Numbered from the stretch's first letter, positions 41,731-50,670 are shown. The stretch is 64,000 nt of DNA from JALOLV01 sp046295175 (GCA_046295175.1 JBKBNY010000002.1:372001-436000), one strand, 5' to 3'. Notes: generated by a model from the letters alone, not told the origin. Numbers and translations: made by a program.

Positions 41731-42655
41731 TTACATACGAAATGCTTTCCGCTACGGTAATACATTGGTTCAGATTATTACAATCAATGTGGTTATCTAT
41801 TTGCTGCTTATTGTCGGCAGTTTAGGATTGGCTATTGCTGGCACAAACTTCTTCAAAGCGTATGAGTTTTTGGCCGACTGGCTCGTACTTAAAGCATACG
41901 TACAAGACTTTATTCATCAACCTTGGGGGCTGTTTACCTACTCGTTTACGCACGGAGTAAGTTTCTTCCATTTGCTTTTCAATATGCTCTACCTTTATTG
42001 GTTGGGTATGTTGGTGCAAGAATACATCGGTAGCCAAAAACTGCTCAATATCTACATAATTGGGGCTATTTTCGCAGGTTTAGTACATATTTCTTTTTAT
42101 GCAGTACTCAAAATAATCGGCCCATCAGTCATTGTTTTCGACAATTACCTAACAGGTGCATCGGCAGCAACTTTTGCGGTCGCTTTTGCGGCAGTTACGT
42201 TAGTACCTGAGTACGAACTCATGCTACTTGGCATCATACCAATCCGCATTAAATACTTGGTTTGGATAATACTCGTTATGTCGTTTTTTGTGTACGATGG
42301 TCGGGCTTTTCACTTAGCTTCGGGTATTTCGCACGCATCGGGGGCATTTATTGGGTATCTATACATCAAATTGCTACGCAATGGTACCGATTTAGGCAGC
42401 CCGATAGAAGCATTCTCAGATTGGTGGAGAGGCCTCCGTCAGCCAAAGATTCAGCAACCACCACGTCGTCGTTATGCCGAGAAAGCCCACGCTTCGAGAG
42501 GAAGTTATACTCCACTCGATTTGGAGAACCCTGAGTACTTCCCCGACCAAGATGAAGTAGATGCGATACTCGATAAAATCAATAACTCGGGATACGAAAG
42601 TCTTACCAAAGAAGAAAAACAAAAACTCTTTAGAGCCAGTCAGAAAAAAGATTAA
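41714..42655 (+). CDS. Rhomboid family intramembrane protease with C-terminal DUF6576-like tail
   Basis: Second rhomboid of 313 residues. Helix 2 region is 'THGVSFFHLLFNMLYLYWLG'. The nucleophile motif is 'TGASAATFAVAF' near 151, a G-x-S-A variant of the usual G-x-S-G. The His is in 'ISHASGAFIGYLYI' near 205. After the membrane domain comes a basic linker and a C-terminal segment 'VDAILDKINNSGYESLTKEE', like the short helical tail seen in Bacteroidota rhomboids. The 17-base overlap with the first rhomboid shows co-translation, and the two may act on related substrates. A strong terminator follows. Confidence 0.88.
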   Translation: MIGVLDYIRNAFRYGNTLVQIITINVVIYLLLIVGSLGLAIAGTNFFKAYEFLADWLVLKAYVQDFIHQPWGLFTYSFTHGVSFFHLLFNMLYLYWLGMLVQEYIGSQKLLNIYIIGAIFAGLVHISFYAVLKIIGPSVIVFDNYLTGASAATFAVAFAAVTLVPEYELMLLGIIPIRIKYLVWIILVMSFFVYDGRAFHLASGISHASGAFIGYLYIKLLRNGTDLGSPIEAFSDWWRGLRQPKIQQPPRRRYAEKAHASRGSYTPLDLENPEYFPDQDEVDAILDKINNSGYESLTKEEKQKLFRASQKKD

Positions 42656-42674
42656 TCCAAAAAAATAATAAGAG

Positions 42675-42709
42675 TAACTGAGGCACGTCCAGCAGACGTG
42701 CCTCAGTTA
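42675..42709 (+). terminator. Intrinsic terminator after the rhomboid pair
   Basis: Perfect 15-bp arms (TAACTGAGGCACGTC and its complement) around a 5-base loop, followed by a T-rich run. Confidence 0.85.
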
Positions 42710-42732
42710 TTTTATATCAAAATGAAATTTTA

Positions 42733-42748
42733 CCAAACAAACGTTTGG
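42733..42748. promoter_or_regulatory. Operator-like palindrome upstream of the TetR gene
   Basis: CCAAACAAACGTTTGG contains the perfect palindrome CAAACGTTTG. The 14-base string AAACAAACGTTTGG recurs at 44022-44035, just before the hydrolase gene of the same operon. The gap 42656-42968 otherwise holds the rhomboid terminator and a degenerate 'TGCG...CAGCG' repeat. TetR proteins commonly bind such sites next to their own genes; that this one does so is inferred. Confidence 0.55.
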
Positions 42749-42968
42749 ATAAAACAAAATAGTTTTTCATATTTACTCAACAATAGACAAGTTATAATAC
42801 AGATAAAATGGACGTAAGCAGTACTCATTCACTTAGATTTTAAATTCTGCGTTTTTTTGCGTTTGAAAGTCAGCGTAATCTACGGTTTAAATTTTAGTAA
42901 ATCGCTGATTATCAATTCAAAAAAGTTCCTTGAACAATTAACTATTTTTCGATTAACAACATACCAAA

Positions 42969-43529
42969 GTGCCAGTTCAGAAAATCACAAAAGAAGAAAT
43001 CCTAAAAAAATCAATTGATGTCTTTCGCTCGAAGGGGTATCACAATACCTCTATGCAAGACCTCGCCGAAACTTGTGGGTTGTTGAAAGGGAGTTTTTAC
43101 CATTATTTTCAGAGCAAAGAGGCTTTGATGAAAGAACTACTCGTAGGCGTAAACAACTACATGAAAGCTAAGATTTTTTCGATTGCGTACGATGAAAGCC
43201 TTGCTCCGAAAGAAAAACTCGAACAAATGCTCAAAAAAATGGGGCGTTTTTTACTCGAAAGAGATGGCGGCTGCATTGTCGGTAACACGACCCTTGAAAC
43301 ATCAGGTCTTTTCTATGAATTTGAGCCAGTTTTGAAGAATATTTTTACCGAATGGATAGACGCCCTTAAGCATATTTTTGATGAATCGGGAAAACCCGCC
43401 GAAGTTTCGCTTAAATTGGCACAACAATCAATCATGGAGCTTGAAGGGGCCGTGATGCTGACAAAATTATACGGTAATAGAGATTTGCTGGTTGATGCCT
43501 TCAACCGAACAATCCAAAAATTAGACTAA
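42969..43529 (+). CDS. TetR/AcrR family transcriptional regulator
   Basis: Predicted repressor of 186 residues with a GTG start. The N-terminal helix-turn-helix reads 'ILKKSIDVFRSKGYHNTSMQ' followed by 'GLLKGSFYHYFQSKEAL' (residues 10-52), the TetR signature. The C-terminal ligand domain has a Cys near residue 100 ('GGCIVGNTTLE'). The downstream NTF2-like gene starts within its stop codon (TAATG), and a hydrolase follows. A shared palindrome lies upstream of both the regulator and the hydrolase, suggesting autoregulation of the cluster. The ligand is unknown. Confidence 0.9.
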   Translation: MPVQKITKEEILKKSIDVFRSKGYHNTSMQDLAETCGLLKGSFYHYFQSKEALMKELLVGVNNYMKAKIFSIAYDESLAPKEKLEQMLKKMGRFLLERDGGCIVGNTTLETSGLFYEFEPVLKNIFTEWIDALKHIFDESGKPAEVSLKLAQQSIMELEGAVMLTKLYGNRDLLVDAFNRTIQKLD

Positions 43530-43996
43530 TGATGCAATCGAACGAGCAAGTAATAGAGCGTTTTTATAAGGCTTTTCAACAAAAAGACTATAAAACAATG
43601 GGAGAATGCTACCACGATGAGGCTACGTTTACCGACGAAGCTTTTGTGAACCTCAACGCCAAAGAGGTGAGAGCAATGTGGGAGATGCTCTGCGTGAGAG
43701 CCAAAGATTTTCGTTTGGAATTTAGCCAAATCGCGGCCGATGGCAATACTGGCTCGGCTCATTGGGAGGCGTGGTATTTGTTTAGTCAGTCGGGCAACAA
43801 AGTGCATAATGTCATCGATGCGGCGTTTGAGTTTAAGGATGGCAAAATCCTAAAGCATCGTGATTCGTTCGATTTCCATCGCTGGGCTGGTCAGGCTCTC
43901 GGCTTGACTGGCAAGCTGCTGGGTTGGACCTCATTCCTAAAAAACAAAGTTCAGACAACGGCTCGCCAAGGTCTTGATAAATTCATGGCGGGATAA
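43529..43996 (+). CDS. SnoaL/NTF2-like family protein
   Basis: A 155-residue alpha+beta cone-fold protein. 'VIERFYKAFQQKDYKTMGEC' at the N-terminus and 'DAAFEFKDGKILKHRDSFDF' near residues 90-110 are typical of the SnoaL-like / nuclear transport factor 2 superfamily. That group includes small isomerases, hydrolases and binding proteins. The start codon overlaps the stop of the TetR gene (TAATG), so translation is coupled. Function unknown; the operon suggests a detoxification or lipid-derived substrate shared with the hydrolase. Confidence 0.8.
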   Translation: MMQSNEQVIERFYKAFQQKDYKTMGECYHDEATFTDEAFVNLNAKEVRAMWEMLCVRAKDFRLEFSQIAADGNTGSAHWEAWYLFSQSGNKVHNVIDAAFEFKDGKILKHRDSFDFHRWAGQALGLTGKLLGWTSFLKNKVQTTARQGLDKFMAG

Positions 43997-44021
43997 TCAT
44001 CCCATATTTTTGAATTATGCA

Positions 44022-44035
44022 AAACAAACGTTTGG
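44022..44035. promoter_or_regulatory. Second copy of the TetR-operon palindrome
   Basis: AAACAAACGTTTGG is identical over 14 bases to 42735-42748 and is followed by TAAAATG, the start of the hydrolase gene, 4 bases further on. A repressor here could block transcription into, or initiation at, the hydrolase gene. Confidence 0.5.
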
Positions 44036-44039
44036 TAAA

Positions 44040-44918
44040 ATGAATCAACAAAAACTAAAAATAAAAACCATTGATGATATAGAATTAGCCGCTATTTTAC
44101 TCGAAAATCCATCGGCAAAAGCGGTAGTGCAGATAAATGGAGCTACGGCCACACCCAAAGAATATTATTTGCCTTTTGCTCAATTTTTGGTCGAGCATGG
44201 CTTTACGGTTTGTTTATTCGATTACCGAGGCGTTTGCGAGTCTCAACCCGAAGGTGGCCTAAAAGGTTGCGAATACGAGTATTTGGATTGGGGACAGAAA
44301 GATATGCCTGCCGTGATGGAATTTTTAGATAATCGCTACCCGACTCTACCAAAACTCTTGGTTGGGCATAGCGTTGGTGGGCAAAAGTTTGGTTTTATGC
44401 CCAATCATCACAAGGCCAGTGGTTTGGTTACGTTTGCTTCATCATCAGGATATTGGGGATATATGCCTTTGGGGTATCGGATACAAACTCATTTTTTCTT
44501 TGAGATTTTTAGACCAATTTCTCATTTGATTTGGGGATATACCGCCACAAAAAGATTTAAGTTGATGGAGGATTTACCCAAAAATATTATGAACACTTGG
44601 CGTGAATGGTGCAGTGTAAAAGAGTATTTTTTTGACCCGAAATTCTACGAAAGAGATGCCGCAAAAGGTTTTTATCAATCGCTCAAAATGCCGATTCAGG
44701 TATTCTGGACAACTGATGACACTATCGCAACCGAGAGAAATGTGAATAGTTTTTGGAAAAACGTAAAATCGAGTGGCGGAATCGAAATAACCAAGATTCG
44801 TCCCGAAGAAATCAAGGCAAAGGCAATCGGGCATTTTGGGTTTTTCAGAAAGAAATTTAAAGATACAATTTGGCAAATGGCTTTGGTCAAATTAAACGAA
44901 TTCCTACCAAGGGAATAA
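44040..44918 (+). CDS. Alpha/beta hydrolase
   Basis: Cytosolic alpha/beta-fold hydrolase of 292 residues from the ATG placed directly after the palindrome. The frame is open from 43974, overlapping the previous gene, but homology begins here. The nucleophile elbow is 'LVGHSVGGQKFG' near residue 113. 'LFDYRGVCESQPEGG' precedes it. The acid is probably in 'VFWTTDDTIATERN' near 222-235, and the His in 'KAIGHFGFF' near 262. It resembles the COG4757-type hydrolases. Third gene of the TetR cluster. Substrate unknown. Confidence 0.85.
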   Translation: MNQQKLKIKTIDDIELAAILLENPSAKAVVQINGATATPKEYYLPFAQFLVEHGFTVCLFDYRGVCESQPEGGLKGCEYEYLDWGQKDMPAVMEFLDNRYPTLPKLLVGHSVGGQKFGFMPNHHKASGLVTFASSSGYWGYMPLGYRIQTHFFFEIFRPISHLIWGYTATKRFKLMEDLPKNIMNTWREWCSVKEYFFDPKFYERDAAKGFYQSLKMPIQVFWTTDDTIATERNVNSFWKNVKSSGGIEITKIRPEEIKAKAIGHFGFFRKKFKDTIWQMALVKLNEFLPRE

Positions 44919-45076
44919 TAGACAGAAAATGGTTCGGTGTAACGTAGTGGTTAACAAACGAACCGATATTCATGGGGTGTGCCGTGTTGTGCATCCCTTT
45001 GATTTTACTACTGATTACACTGATTTTTAAATGATTTCGTTGATATAATTGATTCTATACAAAATCTTTACAGTCT

Positions 45077-45601
45077 ATGAATAAGCAAGAGTTAAGTAAA
45101 AAATTGAGCAATACTGTGGGTAAAATGGTATCGAGTGTTGAGAATTTGGACAATGAATATTTTTTCAGAAGATTAGGCGATAAATGGAGCATTGGCGAAA
45201 ATATGGTTCATTTGGCAAAGTCAACAAAGGCGTTCAATAATGCCCTCGTATTGCCTAAACCGATGATTGCTAATTTTGGCAAAGTCGAGAGACCCTATCG
45301 AAGTTATGATGAAGTAGTGGCTCATTATCATGCGGTTTTGGCTACGGGAGTTCGGGCAACGGGTGGTGTCGAGCCGAATTTATCAGAGGGTGATTTTAAT
45401 ATGAACGAAACCATCGCTCGATTCAAAAAACAACACGATGCGTTGATTGGGCATTTGGATAATTGGACAGATGAAGAATTAGACGAGTTTTCTGTTCCGC
45501 ATCCAGTTCTTGGATTGCTTTCGCTGAGAGAGATGTTTTATTTTATGGATTATCACACTAGTCATCACCAAGTGGCGATTGATAGAATTTTGCAGGCTTA
45601 G
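45077..45601 (+). CDS. DinB family protein
   Basis: Four-helix DinB-fold protein of 174 residues. The metal-ligand His residues lie in 'WSIGENMVHLAKSTKAF' near residues 38-54 and in 'FMDYHTSHHQVAIDRIL' near 155-171. Relatives include thiol transferases and proteins of unknown function. It differs from the YfiT-type DinB protein at 22193 in lacking the YPIGK motif. It stands alone on the plus strand. Confidence 0.85.
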   Translation: MNKQELSKKLSNTVGKMVSSVENLDNEYFFRRLGDKWSIGENMVHLAKSTKAFNNALVLPKPMIANFGKVERPYRSYDEVVAHYHAVLATGVRATGGVEPNLSEGDFNMNETIARFKKQHDALIGHLDNWTDEELDEFSVPHPVLGLLSLREMFYFMDYHTSHHQVAIDRILQA

Positions 45602-45614
45602 TTATCAAAATTTG

Positions 45615-45622
45615 TATATTTG
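45615..45622 (+). promoter_or_regulatory. -7 element before the M16 peptidase gene
   Basis: TATATTTG matches TAnnTTTG. It lies 103 bases before the ATG, giving a fairly long leader. No TTG at ideal spacing. Confidence 0.3.
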
Positions 45623-45724
45623 CTCGGTTCGATTGATTTTATGAGTATTTTGTCGAATCAATCTATGTTCTTTTTAGTTATTATTTAACAAAAAGACAAA
45701 ATTACTATCTGATACACCGATTAA

Positions 45725-46963
45725 ATGATTCACTACGAGCATTTTACACTTAATAACGGACTTGAAGTTTACGTTCACGAAGACCACACTACACCAATGG
45801 CTGCGGTCAATATTTTATACAATGTTGGGTCGAGAGATGAAGACGAACAAAAAACGGGTTTTGCTCACCTTTTCGAGCATTTGATGTTTGGAGGCTCCAA
45901 GCACATTCCTGTTTATGACGAGCCATTACAAAAAGTAGGTGGTGAGAATAACGCTTTTACATCGCCCGATATTACCAATTATTATATCACATTACCGGCC
46001 GTCAATCTCGAAACTGCGTTTTGGCTCGAATCGGACCGTATGATGAGTCTTTCGTTTGACCCAAAAGTATTGGATGTGCAACAAAAAGTAGTGATTGAGG
46101 AGTTTAAACAAAGATATTTGAACCAACCTTACGGCGATATTTGGCTAAAACTCAGACCACTTGCTTATCAAAAACACCCTTATCGTTGGGCGACGATTGG
46201 TAAAGAAATCAGCCACATCGAAGAGGCTACGATGAATGACGTTAAGCATTTTTTCTACAAATATTATTTGCCCAATAATGCTATTTTGGTTGTGGCAGGA
46301 AACGTCACGGTTTCGCAAGTAAAGGAGCTTTGCAAGAAGTGGTTTGAACCGATACCAGCGGGCGAAAAATACAAAAGGAATTTGCCAAAAGAGGAGAAAC
46401 AAACCGAAGCTCGGATACTCGAAACATCGGCAAAAGTGCCATTAAATTCGATTTATAAAGCATATCATACGGCAGGAAGGTTCGACGAGGGTTTTCACAA
46501 TGCAGATTTATTGAGCGATATATTGGGTCGTAGCAAGTCTTCGAGGTTGTATAATCGTTTGGTAAAAGAGCGAGCGATGTTTAATAATATTTCGGCTTAC
46601 GTAACTGCTTCGCTCGACCCCGGTTTGTTGATGATTCAGGGTAATCTTAATCAAGGTATCAGCCTCGAAGACGCCAACGCCGCCATCGAAGAGATTGTGC
46701 AAGAGATTATGGAAAACCGTGTTGATGATAACGAGCTTCAGAAAGTTAAAAATCAGTCAGAATCTACCTTGGCATTTGCAGAGGTCGAATTGCTCAATCG
46801 TGCGATGAATCTGGCTTTTGCGGCTAATGCTGGCGATGCCGATTGGTGTAACCAAGATGCCGATAAAATCAGAGCAATCACGGCGGAGTCGATTCAGCAT
46901 ACCGCAAAAGAGGTACTTCGCAAAGATAACTGCTCGACAATGTATTACAGGAGCGAGAATTAA
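45725..46963 (+). CDS. M16 family zinc metallopeptidase
   Basis: Pitrilysin-type protease of 412 residues. The inverted zinc motif HxxEH is in 'FAHLFEHLMFGGSKHI' near residue 50, and the distal Glu ligand is in the 'KVVIEEFKQRY' region near 123-128. 'GGENNAFTSPDITNYY' is also characteristic. It has no signal peptide, so it is probably cytosolic, unlike many Bacteroidota M16 proteins that are exported in pairs. It is a single-unit M16 protein, and no second M16 subunit is adjacent. Confidence 0.92.
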   Translation: MIHYEHFTLNNGLEVYVHEDHTTPMAAVNILYNVGSRDEDEQKTGFAHLFEHLMFGGSKHIPVYDEPLQKVGGENNAFTSPDITNYYITLPAVNLETAFWLESDRMMSLSFDPKVLDVQQKVVIEEFKQRYLNQPYGDIWLKLRPLAYQKHPYRWATIGKEISHIEEATMNDVKHFFYKYYLPNNAILVVAGNVTVSQVKELCKKWFEPIPAGEKYKRNLPKEEKQTEARILETSAKVPLNSIYKAYHTAGRFDEGFHNADLLSDILGRSKSSRLYNRLVKERAMFNNISAYVTASLDPGLLMIQGNLNQGISLEDANAAIEEIVQEIMENRVDDNELQKVKNQSESTLAFAEVELLNRAMNLAFAANAGDADWCNQDADKIRAITAESIQHTAKEVLRKDNCSTMYYRSEN

Positions 46964-47030
46964 TTTTTATCATCATTCTGAGTTTTTTTACTTAGGATGA
47001 TGATAAATTACTTATTTATTCGCCAAAAAA

Positions 47031-47060
47031 TTGTCAAATCAGATTTTTTCCGTAATTTTG
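47031..47060 (+). promoter_or_regulatory. Promoter of guaB
   Basis: TTG (47031-47033), exactly 19 bases, then TAATTTTG (47053-47060), 30 bases before the guaB ATG. This is the best core-gene promoter match in the window. Confidence 0.65.
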
Positions 47061-47090
47061 CTTGGCAAATAAGAAATCGAATTATTTGCT

Positions 47091-48557
47091 ATGTTAGACT
47101 CTTCTAAGCTTCTTTACGAAGCACTTACTTACGACGACGTTCTTCTGCTTCCAGCATATTCAGAAGTCCTCCCACGTGATACACAAACAAAAACAAGGCT
47201 TACCAAAGAAATTTTGTTGAATATTCCGCTGCTTTCGGCTGCGATGGATACCGTTACCGAACACGAAATGGCCATTGCTATGGCTCAAGAAGGTGGTATC
47301 GGGATAATCCACAAAAACATGAGCATCGAGCTACAAGCCGAGCAGGTCAGAAAAGTGAAACGCTCGGAAAGCGGAATGATTATAGACCCCGTAACGCTTA
47401 CCGAAACGGCTACTATCAGAGATGCTTCAAACTTGATGGCTAATTTCAAAGTCGGCGGGATTCCGATTGTGGATGAAAACGGTAAATTGAAAGGAATCGT
47501 TACAAACCGCGACTTACGCTTTCAAACCGAAATGGATAAGCCAGTAACCGAAATCATGTCGAAAGATAATTTGATTACGGCAAATGACGGCATTGATTTG
47601 ATAGAAGCCGAATCAATCTTGAAGCAATATAAAATTGAAAAACTTCCAATCGTCGATTCAGAACAAAAACTAATCGGTTTGGTAACTTTTAAAGATATTC
47701 TCAAAAAACGTGATAGACCAAACGCTGCCAAAGACCGCCTCGGAAGGCTAATCGTTGGGGCAGCCGTTGGTGTAACGCCCGATATTGAGCAACGAGTAGA
47801 GGCTCTTATGCGTGCAGGTGTAGATGTAGTAAGTATCGACACAGCTCACGGACACTCAAAAGGCGTTATCGAAACACTTAAACGTATCAAGTCGGCATTC
47901 CCGAAAATGCAAGTAATGTGCGGAAACGTAGCCACGGGCGAAGGTGCCGAGGCTCTTGCCAAAGCTGGTGCCGATGCCATCAAAGTAGGAGTAGGGCCGG
48001 GTAGTATTTGTACGACTCGTATCATTGCGGGTATCGGTGTGCCGCAATTAAGTGCGGTTTTCGATTCGGCAAAAGCCGCTGCCAAGTACGATGTTCCGGT
48101 TGTGGCCGATGGTGGTATCCGTTTCTCAGGCGATATTGTGAAAGCTATCGCAGGTGGGGCGAGTACAGTGATGATTGGTTCGCTTTTGGCTGGTACAGAA
48201 GAGGCTCCGGGTGAAGTTACGATTTATGAAGGTCGTAAGTTTAAATCTTATCGTGGAATGGGCTCGGTTGAGGCGATGGAAGATGGCTCAAAAGACCGTT
48301 ATTTCCAAGATGCCGAAGATGATATTAAGAAACTCGTACCAGAAGGAATCGTGGGGCGTGTGCCATACAAGGGTCGTGCTGCCGAGATTATCTATCAGAT
48401 GGTTGGTGGCTTGAAGGCCGGTATGGGTTATTGCGGAGCAGGAAGTATCGAGGCATTGCAACAAGCCAAATTTGTAAAAATTACGGCTTCGGGTATCAAA
48501 GAAAGCCACCCGCACGATGTGCAGATTACTCGCGAGGCACCAAATTATTCGAGATAA
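47091..48557 (+). CDS. guaB: IMP dehydrogenase
   Basis: Oxidises IMP to XMP with NAD, the committed step to guanine nucleotides. It has 488 residues. The catalytic Cys loop is 'GVGPGSICTTRIIAGIGVPQ' near residues 298-317. The flap region has 'YRGMGSVEAM'. Two CBS domains are inserted at about 93-205 ('IIDPVTLTETATI' and 'GLVTFKDILKKRD'), the usual site of adenine/guanine nucleotide regulation. Full length with its own strong promoter. Together with purH in this window it covers part of purine synthesis. Confidence 0.97.
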   Translation: MLDSSKLLYEALTYDDVLLLPAYSEVLPRDTQTKTRLTKEILLNIPLLSAAMDTVTEHEMAIAMAQEGGIGIIHKNMSIELQAEQVRKVKRSESGMIIDPVTLTETATIRDASNLMANFKVGGIPIVDENGKLKGIVTNRDLRFQTEMDKPVTEIMSKDNLITANDGIDLIEAESILKQYKIEKLPIVDSEQKLIGLVTFKDILKKRDRPNAAKDRLGRLIVGAAVGVTPDIEQRVEALMRAGVDVVSIDTAHGHSKGVIETLKRIKSAFPKMQVMCGNVATGEGAEALAKAGADAIKVGVGPGSICTTRIIAGIGVPQLSAVFDSAKAAAKYDVPVVADGGIRFSGDIVKAIAGGASTVMIGSLLAGTEEAPGEVTIYEGRKFKSYRGMGSVEAMEDGSKDRYFQDAEDDIKKLVPEGIVGRVPYKGRAAEIIYQMVGGLKAGMGYCGAGSIEALQQAKFVKITASGIKESHPHDVQITREAPNYSR

Positions 48558-48589
48558 ACGGGTAGTTTAGTCAAACAATAGTCATTTAT

Positions 48590-48643
48590 TGGCGAATGGT
48601 ATTTATCTGTAATTTTTGGATTACGAGCCAATACTATTCGCCA
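48590..48643. terminator. Hairpin between convergent guaB and ruvX
   Basis: TGGCGAATGGTATT and AATACTATTCGCCA pair in 13 of 14 positions, with an inner GTAAT/ATTAC stem. It ends on the base before the ruvX stop and is suited to both directions. Confidence 0.55.
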
Positions 48644-49054
48644 CTACAATTTTTCCATAAAAGATTGCAGGATTATCGTAGCACTGATTTTATCAATGTT
48701 TCCTTTTACTTGACGGTCTTTTTTCTTCATTCCTCCTGCAATCATTGCCGAAACTGCCATTTTAGAAGTAAATCTTTCGTCTTGTAGGTGAATCGGTATC
48801 GCCGGAAAAACATTTTTTAATTCTTCAATAAATTTCTTTACGTAATGTGTGCCGTCGGTATCGCTTCCATCCAAGTTTACGGGCATACCAACCACAAAAG
48901 CCTCGACTGCTTCGGTTTGGGTATATTTTTTGAGGAATTCGATGACTTTATCAGTCGGGATGGTATCTAATGCCGAAGCAATAATCTTCAAAGGGTCGGT
49001 TACGGCAATGCCCGTTCGTTTGGCTCCGTAGTCTATGGCTAAAATTCTTGGCAA
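48644..49054 (-). CDS. ruvX: Holliday junction resolvase-like protein RuvX (YqgF)
   Basis: RNase H-fold nuclease of 136 residues implicated in rRNA processing and possibly Holliday junction resolution. The N-terminal 'ILAIDYGAKRTGIAVTD' carries the catalytic Asp at residue 7. 'VVGMPVNLDGSD' near 55 and 'LQDERFTSKMA' near 93 are the other active-site segments. Convergent with guaB and divergent from the dehydrogenase gene. Essential in several bacteria. Confidence 0.93.
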   Translation of the reverse strand: MPRILAIDYGAKRTGIAVTDPLKIIASALDTIPTDKVIEFLKKYTQTEAVEAFVVGMPVNLDGSDTDGTHYVKKFIEELKNVFPAIPIHLQDERFTSKMAVSAMIAGGMKKKDRQVKGNIDKISATIILQSFMEKL

Positions 49055-49141
49055 ATGTATGATAGTTTATTGCACAAAATTATGAATATTTGGGCATTAA
49101 AATCTTGTAAATCGTTATTAGTTAATCACCGACCCAAGCCA

Positions 49142-50098
49142 ATGTCAAAAATCGTCTTTCTTGATTCTTACACCCTTTTTTCGGATAATATCAGCCGCCA
49201 ACCTCTCGAATCGCTCGGCGAAATCACTTTTTATGACCGAACTCCCTCCGAACTCGTTATAGAAAGAGCCAAAGATTCAGAGATTGTATTGACCAATAAG
49301 TGTAAAATCACCAAAGAAATAATTGCTCAATTGCCTAATCTGAGATACATCGGAGTTACGGCAACTGGCTACAATGTTGTAGATACGCAAGCTGCCAAAG
49401 ATGCGGGTATTATCGTTACAAATGCCAAAAACTATAGCACAAACTCTGTGGCACAGCATACTTTTGCGTTGATGCTAACACTCTTGACACGCATTGATAA
49501 TTATGCCCCCAAAGTTGCCGAAGAATGGACCCGAACTCCTGATTTTTGTTATTATTACCATTCGATGACCGAATTGTCGGGTAAAACACTCGGATTGGTC
49601 GGTTTGGGAGACATCGCTCAGAAAGTGGCAAAAATTGCTCTGGCTTTTGATATGCGAGTGGTGGCGAATCGTAGAAACCCGCTAAAAGGTGGAATGAATG
49701 AGATAGAATTGGTGAGCCTTGATGAGTTGCTCGAAATGAGTGATTTTGTAAGCCTTCATTGCCCTTTGACGATTGATAACGAGGCATTTATCAACCAAGA
49801 ACGATTGTCGAAAATGAAAAAAACGGCGTATCTCATCAATACGGCACGCGGGGCGTTGATTAATGAAAAAGATTTGGCCGATGCCCTCAATAACGGCACG
49901 ATAGCGGGGGCTGGTCTGGATGTACTGTCGGTTGAGCCGCCATCGGCTGAGAATCCGTTGTTGTCGGCCAAAAATTGTATTATCACACCACACCAAGCGT
50001 GGGCAACAGTCGAAGCCCGAACAAGACTACTGGAGATTGTTGCTGAGAATATTCGGATGTTTTGGGCAGGAAACCCACAAAATGTTGTGAATCTTTAG
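49142..50098 (+). CDS. D-2-hydroxyacid dehydrogenase (glycerate dehydrogenase-like)
   Basis: NAD(P)-dependent oxidoreductase of 318 residues. The upstream in-frame ATG at 49055 adds 29 residues without homology and is rejected. The nucleotide motif is 'GLVGLGDIAQKVAKIA' near residue 150. Catalytic segments are 'INTARGALIN' (Arg near 233), 'GAGLDVLSVEPP' and the His in 'ITPHQAWAT' near 283. The His-Gln-Ala-Trp form is typical of hydroxypyruvate/glycerate dehydrogenases rather than SerA. The helical-repeat protein gene starts on the base after its stop, so the two are likely co-expressed. Confidence 0.9.
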   Translation: MSKIVFLDSYTLFSDNISRQPLESLGEITFYDRTPSELVIERAKDSEIVLTNKCKITKEIIAQLPNLRYIGVTATGYNVVDTQAAKDAGIIVTNAKNYSTNSVAQHTFALMLTLLTRIDNYAPKVAEEWTRTPDFCYYYHSMTELSGKTLGLVGLGDIAQKVAKIALAFDMRVVANRRNPLKGGMNEIELVSLDELLEMSDFVSLHCPLTIDNEAFINQERLSKMKKTAYLINTARGALINEKDLADALNNGTIAGAGLDVLSVEPPSAENPLLSAKNCIITPHQAWATVEARTRLLEIVAENIRMFWAGNPQNVVNL

Positions 50099-50623
50099 AT
50101 GAATCTCAAAACCGAAATACTAAAAGAACATTCAAAAGCTCAAACTCGACGAATCGCTGATTATATTGGTGCTGACGAAGACCGTTTTGCCGAATTGATT
50201 GAGTTATTTCTCAATGGCGAATACCGTGTTACGCAGCGAGCGGCTTGGATTGTGAGTGAAGTAGTTTCGAAATACCCGTTTTTGGTAAAGCCACATTTGG
50301 CTGGTATTCTGAAAAAACTCCGAGAACCAGGTGTTCATGATGCCGTGAAGAGAAATGTCGTACGAATTTTTGAAGATATTGAAATTTTAGATGAATATTT
50401 AGAGGATATTACAGACTTATGCTTTAACTTTCTGACGAATCCAGCCGAAGCCGTTGCGATAAAAGCATTTTCGATGACTGTTTTGAGCAGGATTGTCAAA
50501 AAATTACCAGAATTAAAGAATGAACTTATTTTTACAATAGAAGATTTAATGATAAAATACCAAGACCAATCGCCCGCTATATTAAGTCGTGGAAAAAAGG
50601 TCATAAAACAACTAAAAAAGTAG
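50099..50623 (+). CDS. HEAT/ARM-like helical repeat protein
   Basis: Mostly helical protein of 174 residues. Successive helix pairs such as 'RVTQRAAWIVSEVVSKYPFL' and 'AVAIKAFSMTVLSRIVKKLP' have HEAT-like spacing of about 40 residues. No enzyme motif is seen. It directly follows the dehydrogenase stop (TAG then ATG), indicating translational coupling. Function unknown; a scaffold role is only a guess. A weak terminator follows. Confidence 0.65.
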   Translation: MNLKTEILKEHSKAQTRRIADYIGADEDRFAELIELFLNGEYRVTQRAAWIVSEVVSKYPFLVKPHLAGILKKLREPGVHDAVKRNVVRIFEDIEILDEYLEDITDLCFNFLTNPAEAVAIKAFSMTVLSRIVKKLPELKNELIFTIEDLMIKYQDQSPAILSRGKKVIKQLKK

Positions 50624-50670
50624 CTTTTACATTGATTTTGCCATCTTCCCAATGCCTTTCGCCAATTAGA

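Noticed and set aside
42840..42960. Possible regulatory element before the TetR gene
   Set aside because: The 'CTGCG...CAGCG...CTACGG' text looks like a decayed copy of a common Bacteroidota repeat also present in the 169-bp units; no clear structure.
44930..44985. tRNA-like GGTTCG...CGAACC segment
   Set aside because: Only one stem can be formed; no acceptor stem, D arm or anticodon arm fits.
49055..49141. 29-residue extension of the hydroxyacid dehydrogenase
   Set aside because: No similarity to the family; the normal start 'MSKIVFLDSY' is at 49142.
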